Source: Pseudomonas ceruminis
GTDB lineage: Bacteria; Pseudomonadota; Gammaproteobacteria; Pseudomonadales; Pseudomonadaceae
Reading direction: 5' to 3'
NCBI RefSeq assembly: GCF_021602025.1
Contig: NZ_BQHW01000018.1
Location: 1-64,000, forward strand
Length of the DNA: 64,000 bases
The position numbers and the translations under genes were made by a program. Positions 30,196-37,014 of this stretch are shown piece by piece. How positions within the stretch are numbered: position 1 is the stretch's first letter; each line of letters begins with the position of its first letter. Under the pieces are notes generated by a model. It worked only from the letters and a program-made list of their open reading frames with translations. It was not told the origin of the DNA and made no database searches.

Positions 30196-30646
30196 CAAGA
30201 TCTTGCCCAATAGCGCCCACGCTATGGCACCTCGCCAGAGCCGGGTGGACGCTATGGCTGCCAGCATCAAAGAGATTGGTATCCTGGAGCCAATTCTCGT
30301 TCGTAAGGTGGGTCACCGCTATGAAATCACCCCTGGAGGAGGCATGGTTCGGTGGCTTGCGGCTACGAAATTGGGGATGGATATAGTCCCCATCAGGGTG
30401 CTGCAACTCGACGAGGAGGACTGCGCAGCAGCGCCACTCATCGCCAATATGAGTCGCGAGCCCATAGCCCCCGAAGAAACGGTTGGCAACCTGGAGAGGC
30501 TTATCGAGCAGTTTGGCGAGAATGTGGCTGATCTGGTCATGGAGCAGATACCTGACCTTCGCGAGGCCGCGGCATCTAACCCGGAACTACAAGCACGCAT
30601 CAATGCCGTTTTAGCCCGATGCAAGATTAATAGCGAGAATTTGTAG
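30167..30646 (+). CDS. ParB/Srx-type nuclease-domain protein, copy B
   Basis: A 159-residue paralogue of the protein at 21122-21601 with about a dozen substitutions. DNA similarity begins at CAGCGATGAGC and ends at TAGGAAACC. The same altered ParB box (PGGGMVRWLAA) is kept in both copies, so it is probably functional in its own way. Confidence 0.78.
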   Translation: MSTPTAFQTSKILPNSAHAMAPRQSRVDAMAASIKEIGILEPILVRKVGHRYEITPGGGMVRWLAATKLGMDIVPIRVLQLDEEDCAAAPLIANMSREPIAPEETVGNLERLIEQFGENVADLVMEQIPDLREAAASNPELQARINAVLARCKINSENL

Positions 30647-30657
30647 GAAACCGCCGC

Positions 30658-30939
30658 ATGCGAGCAGACCGCCTAGACCGCTACATTGCTAGCCTGAAAG
30701 CCGAATCAGTGGATCTCGATTCGTTTCATATTGAAGTGCCATATATGTCCGGCTGGAAGCGCTACCGGATCGGCCGCGCCTGGCTAGGCATGCCCTTAGT
30801 CTACCGAGCGCAGCGTCTCGCACGACTGGGCTATGTCGATGCGGCGCGTGGTCGTCCGGTGCGGGATGTTCACGACTGGGGCGCCCCGTCTACACGCGAA
30901 ACATGCGAACGGCCCGATGCCGTGACCATGAAGAACTGA
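30658..30939 (+). CDS. 93-residue basic cassette protein
   Basis: MRADRLDRYIASLKAESVDL start, 11 bp after the previous stop. Rich in Arg/Tyr with GWKRYRIGRAWLGMPLVYRA in the middle; possibly nucleic-acid binding. Unrecognised. Confidence 0.68.
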   Translation: MRADRLDRYIASLKAESVDLDSFHIEVPYMSGWKRYRIGRAWLGMPLVYRAQRLARLGYVDAARGRPVRDVHDWGAPSTRETCERPDAVTMKN

Positions 30940-30952
30940 TTGGAATTCGAAC

Positions 30953-31096
30953 ATGCGATATGAACTCAGCGTCGCCCGCCATTACCTGACTGGAAAGCTC
31001 ACGGGCAAGCACGCGGCTTATGCTCTTCGCGAACGCCCGGTGGCAGTGGCCAGTAAGGGCAAAACTTGGGTCGTCGACCCTGACTTCAAAGGTTGA
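30953..31096 (+). CDS. 47-residue cassette protein
   Basis: MRYELSVARHYLTGKLTGKH start, small basic alpha/beta protein ending TWVVDPDFKG. Stop is TGAGGAAAAGCG. The ribosome-binding site is weak (TTGGAATTCGAAC). Unrecognised. Confidence 0.6.
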   Translation: MRYELSVARHYLTGKLTGKHAAYALRERPVAVASKGKTWVVDPDFKG

Positions 31097-31107
31097 GGAA
31101 AAGCGCC

Positions 31108-31275
31108 ATGAAGCATTCAGCTGCCGATGCAATGATCACCGCCACTGCGGCCGTGGGCCGTATGGCTGGGCACCTTCTTCAAAAACCAAGCGTTGGGCCT
31201 CGGGGCGGTAAACCCAAGTCGAAGACGGCTCGCAAGGCCGCCCGCCGTGCCCGCGCAATCACTCGCCGCGGATAG
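31108..31275 (+). CDS. 55-residue strongly basic protein
   Basis: MKHSAADAMITATAAVGRMA start, then a Lys/Arg-rich tail (KSKTARKAARRARAITRRG). Nucleic-acid binding is likely from charge alone. Stop and junction read TAGGAAACA. Confidence 0.65.
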   Translation: MKHSAADAMITATAAVGRMAGHLLQKPSVGPRGGKPKSKTARKAARRARAITRRG

Positions 31276-31369
31276 GAAACAGCCGCCGTTCCCACAGCCC
31301 GCCCAGTCGCGGGCTAAGCAGTAGAAGGATGCCCTTTTGGCACCCACCACACGGAAGGAATGACCAGTG
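31276..31369 (+). repeat. Junction repeat R20 (two hairpins)
   Basis: TAGGAAACAGCCGCCGTTCC, stem 1 AGCCCGC-ccagt-CGCGGGCT, AAGCAGTAGA, stem 2 GGATGCC-cttt-TGGCACCC, then CGGAAGGAATG. Confidence 0.88.
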
Positions 31370-31495
31370 ATGACCAGCAAACCGGATAACGTCAAAGAGC
31401 ACCAAGCCAAGGGCGGTCAAGCAAAGACTTCGGACGTGGCGGCGACTGCGGCCAAGTACCTGGACTCGCAGGCACCTAAGCAGCAGTCGAAGTAA
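31370..31495 (+). CDS. 41-residue polar peptide
   Basis: MTSKPDNVKEHQAKGGQAKT start, hydrophilic and low-complexity, ending QAPKQQSK. A GGAAGGAATGACCAGTG leader gives a good ribosome-binding site. Unrecognised. Confidence 0.55.
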   Translation: MTSKPDNVKEHQAKGGQAKTSDVAATAAKYLDSQAPKQQSK

Positions 31496-31512
31496 GCGGG
31501 AGAACGTCGCCC

Positions 31513-31761
31513 ATGACTAGCTATTCACCCGCCCAAGGCTGCCCGAAATGCGGTGGCCATTCCGGCTACAGCTTCACCATGACTGAGCGTCACGCCATGG
31601 GCGGTGCTTGGGGTGGTTTGGCGTCATCCGGCGACAATGGCGATCAGCGCTACAGCTTGGTGTCCTGCGACGACTGCGGGCACAAGTTCAAGATGCAGGC
31701 GCTGGTCACGCTTGGCGCAATTCCAGGGCCGGACGCGGCATGCGTCCAGCACTTCGGCTGA
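31513..31761 (+). CDS. Zinc-ribbon protein
   Basis: An 82-residue protein with QGCPKCGGHSGYSFT at residues 8-22 and VSCDDCGHKFKMQA near 50-63: a treble-clef or zinc-ribbon arrangement like transcription-factor ribbons. Function unknown. Confidence 0.72.
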   Translation: MTSYSPAQGCPKCGGHSGYSFTMTERHAMGGAWGGLASSGDNGDQRYSLVSCDDCGHKFKMQALVTLGAIPGPDAACVQHFG

Positions 31762-31778
31762 CCGCAAACTGATAAGGG

Positions 31779-31873
31779 AAAAATCGCGGTACCGCCCAAG
31801 CCCAACCATCAGGGTGGCAGCAACGACAGTAGGGAGGCGCGATGCGAGCGCCGCTAATGCCAAGGAGCAGATC
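31779..31873 (+). repeat. Junction repeat R21
   Basis: AGGGAAAAATCGCGGTACCG, weaker stem 1 (AGCCCAACC...GGTGGCAG), CGACAGTAGGGAGG, stem 2 GGCGC-gatgc-GAGCGCC, then CAAGGAGCAG before GTG. Confidence 0.8.
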
Positions 31874-32203
31874 GTGAGCAAAAAATCGAAACGTCCAGGC
31901 CGCGCAGGTCGAAAAAATCAAGCAAATCCAGCTACGGGAGAAAGAGGTCGCTATCAGATTATCTGCCCGCAAACCGGAACGCCCGTAATCACGACTAACC
32001 CTCAGGATGCCGTTGACGCGGTGATGCAGCTAGGCACTTATTTCTTCTACGAGATGGATGATAAGGGACCGTTCTTCGAGTCCCCAGTATGGGTCTGGAT
32101 GATAGAGCCCGATCCCGAAGACGAAGCGACCGTAATTGCGGTACGTCACTCGTTTGAGGAGCTTGCGGCACTTCACGATGCAGCTTGCGAAACGACACAT
32201 TGA
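31874..32203 (+). CDS. 109-residue cassette protein (GTG start)
   Basis: MSKKSKRPGRAGRKNQANPA basic start, then an alpha/beta domain (YQIICPQTGTPVITTNPQDA) and an acidic end. AAGGAGCAGATC precedes the GTG. Unrecognised. Confidence 0.68.
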   Translation: MSKKSKRPGRAGRKNQANPATGERGRYQIICPQTGTPVITTNPQDAVDAVMQLGTYFFYEMDDKGPFFESPVWVWMIEPDPEDEATVIAVRHSFEELAALHDAACETTH

Positions 32204-32231
32204 ATGGATTCTCGAAATTCACGGAAAACGA

Positions 32232-32825
32232 ATGAAAAAAAACGATATCACTAAATCCAAGGTCAAGGTTCGAGCCTTTCATAAAGATCGCCTCGACGGT
32301 GACATGCTTCACCATCTGCTCCTGTCGGCTTTCTACGGTTTGGAAACAGCAAAGCTGTTTGGCTGGTCAGTTGAGCATCGTTACGGGCAGATGACTCAGA
32401 CTCAGTTGATGCTGAGAGCAGGCCACAGCCGTATGTACTACGCAGCGGGCACGGATGGGATGCCTATGGGTATGCTTATTGTCACGAAAACAGACAAGCC
32501 GAAAATAAAGCGAATGGACGCGATTTTTGTGTTCGAGCCATTCCGAGGTTCGGGCGTAGCACGGCTACTTCTAGAAGAAGCACGCGCTGGCGGCGATCTG
32601 CACTCTTACTCAGCGCCATCGGCCGTAGAGTGGCATTTGAAAAACGGATTTCGCAACCTTGGGCCTAAGGAGTCAGAGGGGACTTTTGAAATGTTTACCG
32701 GCAACTACAAGCCTGTATACGGTTTCTCGTACGCAATGCCGATCCCCACTGACTATGACAGAAATGCCATCCGTCAGCTTGAAGAAATGGAACGTCAGGT
32801 GTTGGCTGGTCGCTCCAGTCAGTAA
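32232..32825 (+). CDS. GNAT-like acetyltransferase
   Basis: A 197-residue protein with the acetyl-CoA-binding pattern FVFEPFRGSGVARLLLEEAR (Q/R-x-x-G-x-A type loop), followed by SAPSAVEWHLKNGFRNLG as the usual closing strand-helix. The ATG at 32232 follows CACGGAAAACGA, the cassette junction. The substrate cannot be told. Confidence 0.65.
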   Translation: MKKNDITKSKVKVRAFHKDRLDGDMLHHLLLSAFYGLETAKLFGWSVEHRYGQMTQTQLMLRAGHSRMYYAAGTDGMPMGMLIVTKTDKPKIKRMDAIFVFEPFRGSGVARLLLEEARAGGDLHSYSAPSAVEWHLKNGFRNLGPKESEGTFEMFTGNYKPVYGFSYAMPIPTDYDRNAIRQLEEMERQVLAGRSSQ

Positions 32826-32851
32826 CTGATCTGTTCGAGGAAATCGTGACC

Positions 32852-33031
32852 ATGAATACAACTGCTCCGGTAGTGCTGTACGTCTACCGCTGCGAGGCTT
32901 GCGGGCATGCTGGCCAGTTGCATCTGGCGGAATCTGCGCCCGAGGTAACGACTGCCTGTGCGTCGTGCGGTTCCGAGGTCCAGGCCGAATGGGATGGCGG
33001 TGTTGAGCTGGCCACCAACGAACCCGAATAA
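32852..33031 (+). CDS. 59-residue zinc-ribbon protein
   Basis: MNTTAPVVLYVYRCEACGHA start with YRCEACGH and TACASCGSE: two CxxC pairs about 23 residues apart. Leader GAGGAAATCGTGACC is shared with other cassettes. Confidence 0.7.
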   Translation: MNTTAPVVLYVYRCEACGHAGQLHLAESAPEVTTACASCGSEVQAEWDGGVELATNEPE

Positions 33032-33127
33032 CGGAATACGCCCTGCCACCACCAGCCCGCCGAGTCGCGGGCTTTGGCAGTACCAGGGCACGGATTTCGC
33101 GTCCGCGAAATGAGGGAAAGATAAATC
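33032..33127 (+). repeat. Junction repeat R22 (two hairpins)
   Basis: ACGGAATACGCCCTGCC, stem 1 AGCCCGC-cgagt-CGCGGGCT, TTGGCAGTACCAGG, stem 2 GGCACGGATTTCGCGTCC, then GAGGGAAAGATAAATC. Confidence 0.85.
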
Positions 33128-33373
33128 ATGACTGCCAAATCAAAACTTGAGATGGGAGAGAAATTCCCATACGACGACTTTCCAGACGACGACAGTGCCA
33201 TGCCATCACCCGCCGTCGATTGGGCGCATGCAGCTGCGCGGGGTGTGCTGGCTGATCTTGAGGGCAGGCGCGGCGTCGGCCAGGAGCTGGAGCAAGTTGA
33301 CGACGAAACCCGCGTTGAACTTGTGCAGTCGGTAGCCGAAATCATCAGGCTTGCACACCAGACGAAGAGTTGA
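33128..33373 (+). CDS. 81-residue acidic protein
   Basis: MTAKSKLEMGEKFPYDDFPD start; acidic N-terminus, helical C-terminal half (GQELEQVDDETRVELVQSVA). Unrecognised. Confidence 0.68.
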   Translation: MTAKSKLEMGEKFPYDDFPDDDSAMPSPAVDWAHAAARGVLADLEGRRGVGQELEQVDDETRVELVQSVAEIIRLAHQTKS

Positions 33374-33387
33374 GGGAAAACCTCTCT

Positions 33388-33669
33388 ATGGCCCGAGAAA
33401 TGCCGCTACCGATGCGCCTGGCCTGCATCTTGCCAACCAATATGCCACCGCGCACCGCAAAAATGGTGCGGTCATATCGCCTGCAACTGTCGGTGGCGCA
33501 GTTGGCCCCGAATAAATTCCATTTCGATTCCGAGTACAGCCAGGCGATGGGCTATCTCAAGGCGATGGACGACGCGGGACTGATTGATTGGGATACCTGG
33601 AAGGCTCTACTGGACGAAGCTGTGAGCTTGCTGCGTAGTTGGCGGGTACCGCCTGAACAAGGCGAATGA
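33388..33669 (+). CDS. 93-residue cassette protein
   Basis: MAREMPLPMRLACILPTNMP start, helical C-terminal half. TGAGGGAAAACCTCTCT forms the junction and ribosome-binding site. Unrecognised. Confidence 0.68.
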   Translation: MAREMPLPMRLACILPTNMPPRTAKMVRSYRLQLSVAQLAPNKFHFDSEYSQAMGYLKAMDDAGLIDWDTWKALLDEAVSLLRSWRVPPEQGE

Positions 33670-33732
33670 GAGGAAAACGTGCGTTGCCCTGCGTTGGTAG
33701 GCTAGTTGAAGGCCCACGCCGGCAGGGTGTCC

Positions 33733-33785
33733 CAGATCATGGTCCAAGCCGATCAGGCTGCCGCTTGAACGAAATGGTGAACATG
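33733..33785 (+). pseudogene. 3' fragment of the cassette gene at 27258
   Basis: Matches 27640-27691 including codons for QADQAA, the stop and the following leader with its ATG, with several substitutions. Only the end of the gene remains. Confidence 0.75.
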
Positions 33786-33877
33786 GCACAGCTGAACGAG
33801 GCGCTACGACCTGCCGTCATCAAGCGGGAGTAGCCAGATATTTTGTTGGCAGAATTACGTCGATTCGGTATTATTGG

Positions 33878-33890
33878 TACGTGTTATATT
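33878..33890 (+). promoter_or_regulatory. TACGTGTTATATT motif, site 1
   Basis: One of six occurrences of a motif related to GCGTACGTGTTATRTATT in the window. It contains an extended -10-like TGTTATATT. It is the only copy within the cassette array and lies about 190 bp before the secreted-protein gene at 34083. Confidence 0.5.
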
Positions 33891-33937
33891 CCTTTTAAGA
33901 TTCCGTGGTAAAATTGGAATAGGGCCATGAAGCCCAG

Positions 33938-34018
33938 CGCAGCCTGGCTTGTTATCGGATGCAAGTCCAGGGACAGGCGGATCGCCTTGAGCGCGATCTT
34001 TATTCCCTGATCGGATAG
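33938..34018 (+). pseudogene. 3' fragment of the cassette gene at 35033
   Basis: Reads RSLACYRMQ..QADRLERDL and SLIG before TAG, like the last 26 codons of the gene at 35033-35251. Amino-acid changes and the missing 5' part mark it as a remnant. It still ends in TAGGAAACC. Confidence 0.8.
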
Positions 34019-34082
34019 GAAACCCGTAGCACACGGATCAGTCGCAGGTTTCGCGACTAAGGAAACGGAAGGAATTTACCGA

Positions 34083-34475
34083 ATGAAATGCTTGAGAACA
34101 CCATTGCCGATTGTCTTGCTCGCTGGGGTTTGCGCCACAGCGAATGCTGCGCAACCGCCTGTTTTGTGGAAGGTGCAGGTTACGGCGCAAACTAGTTCCG
34201 GTCCGCAGGAGTTTGCACTTTCGATCCCGGACGATGGGTGCCAAAGCCAAGAAATTCGTACCAACAAAGGCCCCCTAGCAGTGTTGAAGGTTTGCATGGG
34301 CAATGGCCTGAGCGCTCACGAGGCATATGGATGGCTCGTTACTGATCCAGACATGGCCGCTCTGGATGGCGACAGAAAATATGACCACGCGCAGCGTTTC
34401 AAAGTGGGAACTGACGGGACAGCCATGAATATCGAAACCTCTCTGTACTCGGTAAAGCTGTCCAGGTCGATCTGA
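34083..34475 (+). CDS. Secreted protein with signal peptide
   Basis: A 130-residue protein starting MKCLRTPLPIVLLAGVCATA, a Sec signal with likely cleavage after NAA near residue 23. The mature part has two Cys (GCQSQ and VCMGN) that could pair in the periplasm. ACGGAAGGAATTTACCGA precedes the ATG. No family recognised. Confidence 0.7.
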   Translation: MKCLRTPLPIVLLAGVCATANAAQPPVLWKVQVTAQTSSGPQEFALSIPDDGCQSQEIRTNKGPLAVLKVCMGNGLSAHEAYGWLVTDPDMAALDGDRKYDHAQRFKVGTDGTAMNIETSLYSVKLSRSI

Positions 34476-34514
34476 TCAAGACGGCGCCTGATGGATTGGA
34501 CCTAGGGATTCTAC

Positions 34515-34799
34515 ATGCAAATCTTCGGCGTTCCACTTCATTCACCCCAGCGCGCAGATCTGGCCCGCTTGGTGGTCACCCTCGCTCTGGCAATCGTAGG
34601 TATTGCCTTGGTGATGCACTTCCTCGACTGGAATCTCGCTCAGTCCAGCGGGATTTTGGTAGGAGCATCGGCAAGCGCGATCAGCACCGCATGCGGGGTT
34701 GAGCTTCCTAAGCACGGCTTTAGAGGCTTGCTGGTATTTGGAGTCATTCTGCTTTGCCTGGTCGCAACCATGGCAGGTATCGATTGCCTACTCAGCTAA
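34515..34799 (+). CDS. Three-helix membrane protein
   Basis: A 94-residue protein with hydrophobic segments at about residues 17-38, 44-62 and 72-92. Ends in LLS. Weak ribosome-binding site (CCTAGGGATTCTAC). Unrecognised. Confidence 0.66.
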   Translation: MQIFGVPLHSPQRADLARLVVTLALAIVGIALVMHFLDWNLAQSSGILVGASASAISTACGVELPKHGFRGLLVFGVILLCLVATMAGIDCLLS

Positions 34800-35032
34800 T
34801 CAGGGAAAACGACGGTGCTTTGTGGAGTGGGTGCAGGACGACTCCGATAGGGCCTGCGTGCGGCGGACAACGGGAGGTGCTAGCCCTCCCAGCGAAACCA
34901 CAGGCGTGCACCCACTACCACAAGGCACCAGTTCAAGAGGAAAACCCGCTGCATCACCAGCCCGCCCAGTGCGGGCTTTGCCAGTAGGAACAGGGCATTT
35001 TCAGCCCTTGGGATCGAGCAGGAAACACGTCG
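34800..35032 (+). repeat. Junction repeat R23 with decayed cassette upstream
   Basis: CAGGGAAAACGACG starts about 130 bp with no intact gene (only a short frame from GTG). At 34936 follows the real repeat: GAGGAAAACCCGCTGC, stem 1 AGCCCGC-ccagt-GCGGGCT, TTGCCAGTAGGA, a weak second hairpin, and AGCAGGAAACACG. Confidence 0.78.
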
Positions 35033-35251
35033 ATGAGTACCAGCAAGAAGGTCAAGCTGACCGCCGCGCAGCGAGCGTGGTTCAAGGAGTTTGAAGACAC
35101 CACGGGCGGCGATGCCCCCGGCCTGGAGGACTTCGAAGCGGGCACAAGCACGTTTGCCGAAGCAGCCAAGCGCAGCCTGGCCTGTTATCGGATGCAAGCC
35201 GAGGAACAGGCGGATCGCCTTGAGCGCGATCTTGATTCCCTGATCGGATAG
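35033..35251 (+). CDS. 72-residue helical protein
   Basis: MSTSKKVKLTAAQRAWFKEF start, helical; C-terminal coiled segment (CYRMQAEEQADRLERDLDSL). A truncated copy of its 3' third is at 33938-34018. Stop and junction read TAGGAAAAC. Confidence 0.72.
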   Translation: MSTSKKVKLTAAQRAWFKEFEDTTGGDAPGLEDFEAGTSTFAEAAKRSLACYRMQAEEQADRLERDLDSLIG

Positions 35252-35260
35252 GAAAACGTC

Positions 35261-35320
35261 ATGGCTTTGCATGGGCTGTGGAAACACAAACCAACTGAGA
35301 CACCAAAGGGAATTGCATGA
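35261..35320 (+). CDS. 19-residue leader-like peptide
   Basis: MALHGLWKHKPTETPKGIA between junction GGAAAACGTC and the next gene, whose ATG follows 2 bp after the stop. Possibly a translated leader coupling initiation of the membrane gene. It may be spurious. Confidence 0.3.
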   Translation: MALHGLWKHKPTETPKGIA

Positions 35321-35321
35321 A

Positions 35322-35897
35322 ATGAGCAAAGATATGACCCCCCGCGTTATTAGCCTACACGACTGGAAAGCGCGCGCACTGTCGGCGAAAGGCGATGAAC
35401 GCACCGCGACCCCAGCCTGCAGCATTGGCTCTGCGATGCGTTCATCCGCGCTCTATGTGCTTGCTGGGATGGGTGTACTGGCGGGCGTATTTGCGCTGCC
35501 AGCAGCAGGGGAGGCAGTGTCGTGGGTTTGGTATGGGTGGGCGCGTCTTATTACACGCGAGTATTCCGATGTGACCCCGGCGCTCTGGATAGACTGGCTG
35601 TCAATGATTGCGGCAGCCTGGGCACTGGCCATGGCGTATAAGCTAGGCAACTCAAAATTTGAACTGTCGGCTAAGTGTGCAGGGCTGATGGTTGCCCTAC
35701 TCCTTTTTGGTGCCATACCCGCATTGTGTGCTTTGTACGCAACAGCGCCCGGTATGCATCTCGCTGATGGCAGCTATCCACTGATGGCAAAAATGGCTCT
35801 ATTTACTGCCAACGCTTCCTTGCTGCTCATTGGTTTGGGGGTAATCGCCGCCGGAATCGCCGCAATAGTCATCTTCCCGCAATCTGAGCGGGAATGA
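35322..35897 (+). CDS. Four-helix membrane protein
   Basis: A 191-residue protein from ATG 35322 (MSKDMTPRVISLHDWKARAL), with AAAGGGAATTGC upstream. A cytoplasmic N-terminus of about 40 residues, then hydrophobic helices near 42-62, 83-100, 112-132 and 153-182. Lower GC than neighbours. Unrecognised. Confidence 0.7.
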   Translation: MSKDMTPRVISLHDWKARALSAKGDERTATPACSIGSAMRSSALYVLAGMGVLAGVFALPAAGEAVSWVWYGWARLITREYSDVTPALWIDWLSMIAAAWALAMAYKLGNSKFELSAKCAGLMVALLLFGAIPALCALYATAPGMHLADGSYPLMAKMALFTANASLLLIGLGVIAAGIAAIVIFPQSERE

Positions 35898-35999
35898 TGG
35901 CTGCGCCCGTTCTCGCCAAGCCCAGCCATCGAGCTGGGCAGGCAGCAGCGGCAGTAGAGAAATGTCCTTTACGCTCCCCGGTTCCAGCAGGAGGAATGA
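35898..35999 (+). repeat. Junction repeat R24
   Basis: No clear GGAAA. Stem 1 AGCCCAGC-catcga-GCTGGGC, CAGCGGCAGTAGAG, then a weak second stem and AGCAGGAGGAATGA. The last copy with the full stem 1. Confidence 0.82.
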
Positions 36000-36266
36000 A
36001 TGAACCGACAATCTGATGCAGCCCCCACCTTTAAAGAGCAGGTCAAAGCGCACTTTGTGGTCGCTCCAGTTTTCACGACGGTTAGCTGTATCTCTTCACT
36101 GGTTATGGCTGGAGGCGCACTGATTGACCCCTTTGGCCTAGCAACAAGGGTTGGAATGGGCGTGACCCTAATTTGTGCAATGGTCATGCTATGCCTACGC
36201 CCCTCAATTGAGGCTCAGATGCATAAACTAGCCGTCCAGCGTACTGAGCAAAGTCACACGCACTAA
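36000..36266 (+). CDS. Two-helix membrane protein
   Basis: An 88-residue protein starting MNRQSDAAPTFKEQVKAHFV, helices at about 18-38 and 47-66, hydrophilic tail. Strong AGGAGG ribosome-binding site 6 bases before the ATG. Unrecognised. Confidence 0.7.
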   Translation: MNRQSDAAPTFKEQVKAHFVVAPVFTTVSCISSLVMAGGALIDPFGLATRVGMGVTLICAMVMLCLRPSIEAQMHKLAVQRTEQSHTH

Positions 36267-36281
36267 CCACGGAAAACGACG

Positions 36282-36503
36282 ATGAAGGCTGCGGAATCGG
36301 CATGGCAAAAACAGGTTAGCGGCGCGCTCGTAGTGTTGCAGCGACAGCGATTGGAGCTGGAGCATAAATTAGGCTTTTGGAGTTTGCCCTCCTACGCCTG
36401 GATACGGCGCATTCTAGGCAAGCCACCTATTTCCAAGGAAGTCACGCCGCAGATCGAGAAGATTGAGCACCGCATGTGGGTAATTTCATCCCGTTACAGG
36501 TAG
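36282..36503 (+). CDS. 73-residue basic protein, copy B
   Basis: Paralogue of 17775-17996 with about ten substitutions. Shared DNA runs from CGACGATG just before the start through TAGGAAAAC after the stop. Preceded by CACGGAAAACGACG. Confidence 0.75.
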   Translation: MKAAESAWQKQVSGALVVLQRQRLELEHKLGFWSLPSYAWIRRILGKPPISKEVTPQIEKIEHRMWVISSRYR

Positions 36504-36512
36504 GAAAACCAC

Positions 36513-36758
36513 ATGGATAAGGTTAATCGCGCTACACGGCGTACCGATTTGACCCTGGTGTTGAGCGGCTTAGGCTGCCTGGCGATCAGCCTGGCAGTAG
36601 CTTTTTGGATCTGGAACCATCCCTACGCCGGGCCAGATCTGCGCAGCGAGTTCAGCATGTTCATGGCGCCGGTTTTCATGCTGGGTTTGTCATTGAGTTT
36701 GTGGGGTAGTTGCTCGTTGAGTGCATCGAGAAAGCAGCACAGACAATCAATCAACTGA
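36513..36758 (+). CDS. Two-helix membrane protein
   Basis: An 81-residue protein, helices at about 13-34 and 48-68, with basic ends (KVNRATRRTD and SRKQHRQSIN). TAGGAAAACCAC leader. Unrecognised. Confidence 0.7.
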   Translation: MDKVNRATRRTDLTLVLSGLGCLAISLAVAFWIWNHPYAGPDLRSEFSMFMAPVFMLGLSLSLWGSCSLSASRKQHRQSIN

Positions 36759-36773
36759 TACCGGAAAACGACG

Positions 36774-37001
36774 ATGGCCACGCACTTTGATCCATGCCCT
36801 GACGACGATGAAGCCGAGCAGGCGCCATGCGGCACTTGGCTCGGGGATGCCAGTAACGGTGCCAGCAACTGGGAGCACGTCGATTGTGGTTTGTGCCTGA
36901 GAATGAAAGCCAAGATCAGCGCCGCGCATGAAGCAAGCGAAGCCGCCATCGTCGAGCAGATGGGCGATATGGCGTCGTACATGCGCGCCTCAGCGACGTA
37001 G
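36774..37001 (+). CDS. 75-residue Cys-containing protein
   Basis: MATHFDPCPDDDEAEQAPCG start, with further CGLCLRMKAK, so a four-Cys metal site is possible. CCGGAAAACGACG leader. Stop TAGGAAAGC. Unrecognised. Confidence 0.68.
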   Translation: MATHFDPCPDDDEAEQAPCGTWLGDASNGASNWEHVDCGLCLRMKAKISAAHEASEAAIVEQMGDMASYMRASAT

Positions 37002-37014
37002 GAAAGCAAACGCC

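Larger units (their letters stand above)
33670..34082 (+). other. Cassette graveyard: degenerate junctions and fragments
   Basis: About 400 bp without an intact gene. It contains GAGAGGAAAACG, a copy of the 3' end of the gene at 27258 (33733-33785), a 16-codon frame (33783-33833), the TACGTGTTATATT motif (33878-33890), and a 3' fragment of the gene at 35033 (33938-34018). Confidence 0.7.

Noticed and set aside
17431-35999. Classical integron attC sites
   Set aside because: The junction blocks lack GTTRRRY and RYYYAAC core pairs, and no IntI-like gene is present. GGAAAAC shares only the terminal AAC with an inverse core.
17431-35999. CRISPR array
   Set aside because: Repeats are variable and separated by genes of different length rather than short uniform spacers, and no cas genes are seen.
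17997-35999. Many minus-strand frames across the junction blocks sharing LPLPSSVAGLGR-like peptides
   Set aside because: They are the reverse reading of the conserved hairpin blocks, which is why the peptides look alike; the plus-strand genes explain the region.
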